Positions 60,631-64,000 of a DNA stretch of 64,000 bases are shown one piece after another. The position numbers and the translations under genes were made by a program. This stretch comes from Alphaproteobacteria bacterium (lineage in GTDB: Bacteria; Pseudomonadota; Alphaproteobacteria; Rhizobiales; Rhizobiaceae). The stretch's first letter is position 1. Every line of letters begins with the position of its first letter. The notes beneath the pieces are model-generated. The model made no database searches, had not been told where the DNA came from, and saw nothing but the letters and a program-made list of their open reading frames with translations. The stretch lies in NCBI GenBank assembly GCA_018823835.1, contig JAHJHT010000013.1:186001-250000 (forward strand), read 5' to 3'.

Positions 60631-61265
60631 AGGCCTGGCCTCGCAAGAGCGTTGATGGCGGCCGCCGTCATGGCGCTGCCGCCCATGCGTCCGCGCACGA
60701 TGGCATAGGGAATGCCGAGCCCACTTTCGGCCAGCGCTTCCTTCGATTCGGCGGCACCGACGAAGCCGACCGGCATGCCGACAATCGCCGCGGGCCTCGG
60801 CGCGCCGTCGCGCAGCATTTCGAGCAGGTAGAACAGCGCGGTAGGCGCGTTGCCGATGGCGACGACCGCGCCGCCGAGTTTTTCACCCCAGAGCCGCATG
60901 GCGGCGGCGGAGCGCGTGTTGCCGATTTGCTTCGCGAGTTCAGCGGTCTGCGGATCGCGCAGCGTGCAGATCACCTCGTTGCCGGCGGGCAGCCGGGCGA
61001 CCGTCACGCCGCGCGACACCATCTCGGCGTCGCACAGGATCGGTGCGCCGGCGAGCAGCGCATTGCGCGCCGCCGCGACAAATCCTTGCGAAAAGACAAA
61101 GTGTTGTGCGGCCTCGACCAGCCCGCAGGCATGGATCATGCGCACCGCGACATCGGCCTCTGCCTCGGAGAATCGCGACAGGTCGGCCTCGGCGCGGATG
61201 ATGGCGAAGGAGCGCTCGTAGATCGCGTTGCCGTCGTGGATGTAGTCGTAAGCCGTCATCGTCAT
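60627..61265 (-). CDS. cobH: precorrin-8X methylmutase
   Basis: A 212-residue enzyme that moves a methyl group from C11 to C12 to form hydrogenobyrinate. Typical: YIHDGNAIYERSFAIIRAEA, then MIHACGLVEAAQHFVFSQGF (catalytic histidine nearby), CDAEMVSRGV and PVGFVGAAESKEALAES. ATG overlaps the cobG stop (61262-61265). Confidence 0.96.
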   Translation of the reverse strand: MTMTAYDYIHDGNAIYERSFAIIRAEADLSRFSEAEADVAVRMIHACGLVEAAQHFVFSQGFVAAARNALLAGAPILCDAEMVSRGVTVARLPAGNEVICTLRDPQTAELAKQIGNTRSAAAMRLWGEKLGGAVVAIGNAPTALFYLLEMLRDGAPRPAAIVGMPVGFVGAAESKEALAESGLGIPYAIVRGRMGGSAMTAAAINALARPGL

Positions 61266-62608
61266 TCTTTTCCAAACGCCTCGGCGAGTTGTTCTGCATC
61301 GCGTATCCGGGAGGGCGATCCGCCCTTCCGCAACGCCTGTGCCAGCCGGGCCAGTCCGTCGCGGGCACCCTCGGGAGCCGTGTAGGCAAGCGGAAGATCG
61401 CGCGCCGTCCCGTCAACGACAATTCCCGCCCCGATTTCGCTGCCGACAACGGTCAGCGCAGCCTTGCCGGGATGCGCGCAGCCCTTTGCGCAGCCGGAAA
61501 TGTGGAGGTGGAGCGCGGTGCCGATGAGGTCGGCAAGGTCGTGTGCGACAGCAGCGGCAAGCTCCCTGGCCGCGATGTGGCCGGAGGCGCATGCGGGGGA
61601 GCCGGGGCAGGCGGAGATGGCGGTGCGGGGGTCGGTCGATGTGACGACGAAACCGAGGGATTGGGCCGCTTGCTGCAGCGTCTCGGCGGCATTGTTGGTG
61701 GGACAGAGCGCCAGAATCGTGCGCGTCGGCGCGAGGCGAATGTCGACGACGCCAAGCGATGCGGCCTGCTGGGCGAAGGCCACCAACTCGACGGCGTCGG
61801 CGTGGCCGAACGGCAGGGCGATGCCGAGGGCAATGCGGGCGTCGGCGAGGGGAAAGACGCCGAGGAGGGTGGCGGCGTCAGTACCTCCCTCTGGCCTGCC
61901 GGCCATCTCCCCCACAAGGGGGGAGATCGGCAGCTTTGCCGATGGCGACAGATCGCGCGCGCGGGCAGTCGGGCCGAGGGCGGCTATGGCGGAGAGGAGG
62001 GAGAGTGCGGTCTCAGTCGCCTGCTGTTCGTTCTCGACCGTCAGAGGGGTAGCCGAGCGGGCGTCGCCCGCGAGGGCGACCTGCCAATGCGTCTCAGGGC
62101 CCGCCCGACGGGCCGTCAGCCTGACATCGGCCGAAACCTCATCGAGGCAGGAGCGGCCGCCGCCATCGACGACGACCGATACTTTCGGGCCGAGCTTGCC
62201 GTCGAGCCCGGCGGCAGCGATAGCGGCACGTATGCGCTCGGCAAGCGGCATCGGGTCGGCGATCTCGTCCGGGTCGAGGCCGGCGAGCTCGCCGGTGGCG
62301 ACTGGAACGCCGGTGCGCACGGCGATGCCGAGCGCGTCGACCTCGGCAGCGAGATGCTGCGCGGAACTCTTTGTCAGTCCGCGGATCTGCAAGCTGCCGC
62401 GCGCGGTCACCTCCATGACGCCGTTGCCGTGCGCCAAAGCTGATTTGCAGAGTCCGATCAAGGCGTTGGGCGACAATCCTCCAGCCACCGGGTTGAGCCT
62501 GACCAGCAGGCCGTCGCCGGTCTGCATGGGCGCCGACAGCGCCGGGCAGGCGCCGCGCCGCGTGAAGCCGCCGGCAAGTGGCGATGCCTTGACCGCCAAC
62601 GCGTTCAT
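61262..62608 (-). CDS. cobG: precorrin-3B synthase
   Basis: A 448-residue oxygen-dependent monooxygenase resembling sulfite/nitrite reductases. It makes the gamma-lactone precorrin-3B and marks the route as aerobic. The 4Fe-4S cysteines are in ISACPGSPACASGHIAARE and HLHISGCAKGCAHPGKAALT. The reductase ferredoxin-like half-domains are seen at both ends (GACPALSAPMQTGDGLLVRL). A G+C-rich direct repeat cluster around 61890-61920 encodes SPLVGEMAGRPEGG, a short insertion absent from typical members. Confidence 0.93.
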   Translation of the reverse strand: MNALAVKASPLAGGFTRRGACPALSAPMQTGDGLLVRLNPVAGGLSPNALIGLCKSALAHGNGVMEVTARGSLQIRGLTKSSAQHLAAEVDALGIAVRTGVPVATGELAGLDPDEIADPMPLAERIRAAIAAAGLDGKLGPKVSVVVDGGGRSCLDEVSADVRLTARRAGPETHWQVALAGDARSATPLTVENEQQATETALSLLSAIAALGPTARARDLSPSAKLPISPLVGEMAGRPEGGTDAATLLGVFPLADARIALGIALPFGHADAVELVAFAQQAASLGVVDIRLAPTRTILALCPTNNAAETLQQAAQSLGFVVTSTDPRTAISACPGSPACASGHIAARELAAAVAHDLADLIGTALHLHISGCAKGCAHPGKAALTVVGSEIGAGIVVDGTARDLPLAYTAPEGARDGLARLAQALRKGGSPSRIRDAEQLAEAFGKE

Positions 62609-64000
62609 GCCGCCACCTGCAGGGCGCGCGCCTCGGCGACCAACGCCTCGAGGTCGTCGCCGATGCTGTTCCTGAGCGGGTGCCAGAGGCCGCGCCGCAG
62701 CGCGCCGGCAAAGCGCTCGGCGACGAACTTCGCGGCGGCCGGGTTTTCGCGCAGCATGAAGGCGCGCACCTTGTCGTCGCCGACATAGGCGTCGTGCAGC
62801 GCCTCGATCAGCGCGCCGGGGATCGCCGCCGTCGTCTCGGCAAAGCCGATCAGGCGGTCGACCGTCTCGGCGAATTCGGAGGCGCCGCGCGGCCCGTGCC
62901 GCATCTGGCCCTCGATGAAGCGCGGGTTGACGGCGCGCGCCCGCACGACGCGGGTGACGGCCTCGCCGACCGAGCGGGGTCTCGGGCGATTGGGGTCGGT
63001 GGTGTCGAGGACGATGACGTCGGCCTTGCCGCCCAGAAGGGCGATCGCCGCCGAAAAGCCGCCGATGAAGGCGACGTCGGCCGAGCCTTCCAGAATGTCG
63101 CGGCCGGGATCGTCGCCGGAATGGACGAGCAGGTCGGCACCCGCGATGCGCTCGGCAAAGGCGCCGGGCGCCGCAACGCCTTCGCCGCCGGCGCCATCAT
63201 AGGCATGCGAAGCGGCATCGAGATAGGCGCGGCCGAGTTCGCCGCGGTCGCTCCAGTCGCCTGATGCGAGCAGGTCTTCGAGACCCGCGCCATAGGTGCC
63301 CGGCGAGGAGCCGAAGATGCGCGACGGGATGGCGCCCGCCTGCCGGGCAGAGTCTGCGAGCGGGTTTTCGGACGCATCCTCGTCGCGCGCGGCGACGGCC
63401 CGGGCGGCAGCGTCGATCAGGGCAATCTGGGTCGGGAACATGTCGCGGAACAGGCCCGATATGCGCCAGGTGACGTCGACGCGCGGGCGGCCGACGGTGG
63501 CGGGCGGCAGCACCTCGATGCCGGTGACGCGACCGGTGGCGGCATCCCATTGCGGGCGGCAGCCCATCAGCGACAGGCCCTGTGCGATCTCCTCGCCGCC
63601 GGTGCGCAGCGATGCCGAGCCCCAGAGGTCGATGACCAGCGAGCGCGGCCAGTCGCCATTGTCCTGCTGGTAACGGCGCAGCACCTCGTCGGCGGCGGCC
63701 TGACCTATGTCGAAGGCGGTCGGCGTCGGCATGGTGCGCGGGTCGGCGGTGAACAGGTTGCGGCCGGTCGGCAGCACGTCGGTGCGTCCGCGCGACGGCG
63801 CGCCGGACGGGCCTGCGGCGACGTGGCGGCCGTCAAGCGCGGCAAGAAGCGCGTCGCGCTCGCTACCGGCGCTCAGGCGGCGCATGGGGTCCGGTTCGTC
63901 CTCCTCGGCGCGGCCATAGACGTGCAGCCCGTCCTTGACGGCGAAATCCTTGAGGTCGCAGAGCCAGGCGTCGATGCGGCGCAGCGCCTCGTCGGGCGCG
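62605..64000 (-). CDS. cobN: cobaltochelatase subunit CobN (C-terminal part, partial)
   Basis: About 465 residues of the very large (about 1200-residue) Mg-chelatase-H-like subunit of the aerobic cobalt chelatase CobNST, which inserts cobalt into hydrogenobyrinate a,c-diamide. The frame is open to the window's edge. RNLFTADPRTMPTPTAFDIG, SLRTGGEEIAQGLSLMGCRP, VTWRISGLFRDMFPTQIALI and FGSSPGTYGAGLEDLLASGD are conserved. Its stop overlaps the cobG start (ATGA). A cobalamin riboswitch would lie upstream, outside the window. Confidence 0.96.
   Translation of the reverse strand, partial: APDEALRRIDAWLCDLKDFAVKDGLHVYGRAEEDEPDPMRRLSAGSERDALLAALDGRHVAAGPSGAPSRGRTDVLPTGRNLFTADPRTMPTPTAFDIGQAAADEVLRRYQQDNGDWPRSLVIDLWGSASLRTGGEEIAQGLSLMGCRPQWDAATGRVTGIEVLPPATVGRPRVDVTWRISGLFRDMFPTQIALIDAAARAVAARDEDASENPLADSARQAGAIPSRIFGSSPGTYGAGLEDLLASGDWSDRGELGRAYLDAASHAYDGAGGEGVAAPGAFAERIAGADLLVHSGDDPGRDILEGSADVAFIGGFSAAIALLGGKADVIVLDTTDPNRPRPRSVGEAVTRVVRARAVNPRFIEGQMRHGPRGASEFAETVDRLIGFAETTAAIPGALIEALHDAYVGDDKVRAFMLRENPAAAKFVAERFAGALRRGLWHPLRNSIGDDLEALVAEARALQVAA

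Noticed and set aside
50938..64000. A cobalamin riboswitch controlling the cob genes in view
   Set aside because: The gaps between these genes are too short, and I did not see a B12-box-like sequence; it may lie upstream of cobN beyond the window.

Overview
The window is GC-rich, densely packed chromosomal DNA from an alphaproteobacterium of the order Hyphomicrobiales, most like the Phyllobacteriaceae (Mesorhizobium or Aminobacter type). I infer this from gene content and neighbourhoods, not from a search: aroQ-accB-accC-aat beside ndufA12 and a DUF2155 gene, an ECF sigma/ChrR envelope cluster, TTG and GTG starts, and a rhizobial-style aerobic cobalamin cluster.

Layout. 1-838: end of a cpdB-like nucleotidase. 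850-4088: secreted protein, cyclopropane-fatty-acid synthase, 42-residue membrane peptide, zinc-ribbon methyltransferase and a truncated glycosyltransferase-like gene. 4105-9537: an ECF sigma factor with its ChrR-type anti-sigma factor, co-transcribed with an FAD oxidoreductase and a DUF1365 protein and facing DUF1295, unnamed and DUF2177 membrane proteins. Three copies of TGATCC-N17-GTAT precede these three transcription units and look like the sigma factor's own promoters. 9678-13797: an AT-richer insertion at tRNA-Asn(GTT). It consists of two tandem elements, each bounded by a 14-bp copy of the tRNA 3' end, each with inner arm-like repeats and a duplicated regulator/promoter cassette. One carries a solitary DNA methyltransferase; neither has a visible integrase.

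14106-34639: mostly housekeeping genes (cysE, gamma carbonic anhydrase, rhomboid protease, CBS protein, gatB, ndufA12, class D beta-lactamase, aat, accC, accB, aroQ, a DsbA-like protein, an M48 protease, an aminotransferase, glutaminase and small secreted proteins). 34659-39199: a SNF2/DEAH-type helicase behind a TctCBA tricarboxylate transporter. 39838-49923: one long operon joining an ABC transporter (binding protein, two permeases, DUF2160 protein, two ATPases) to a complete PTS-type dihydroxyacetone kinase chain (DhaL, DhaM-EIIA, HPr, EI, DhaK), with an array of TTGTTTAGTAA half-sites upstream. The likely job is uptake of glycerol, dihydroxyacetone or a related polyol and phosphorylation from PEP.

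49987-50870: two copies of a roughly 190-bp palindromic element with inverted ends flank a single-domain GIY-YIG nuclease gene. 50938-64000: cobalamin biosynthesis in several operons (cobT, cobS, cobB, cobA; cbiD; cobM, cobE, cobL; cobK; cobJ, cobI, cobH, cobG, cobN). It is an aerobic pathway but carries cbiD, with no cobF in view. cobN runs off the right end.
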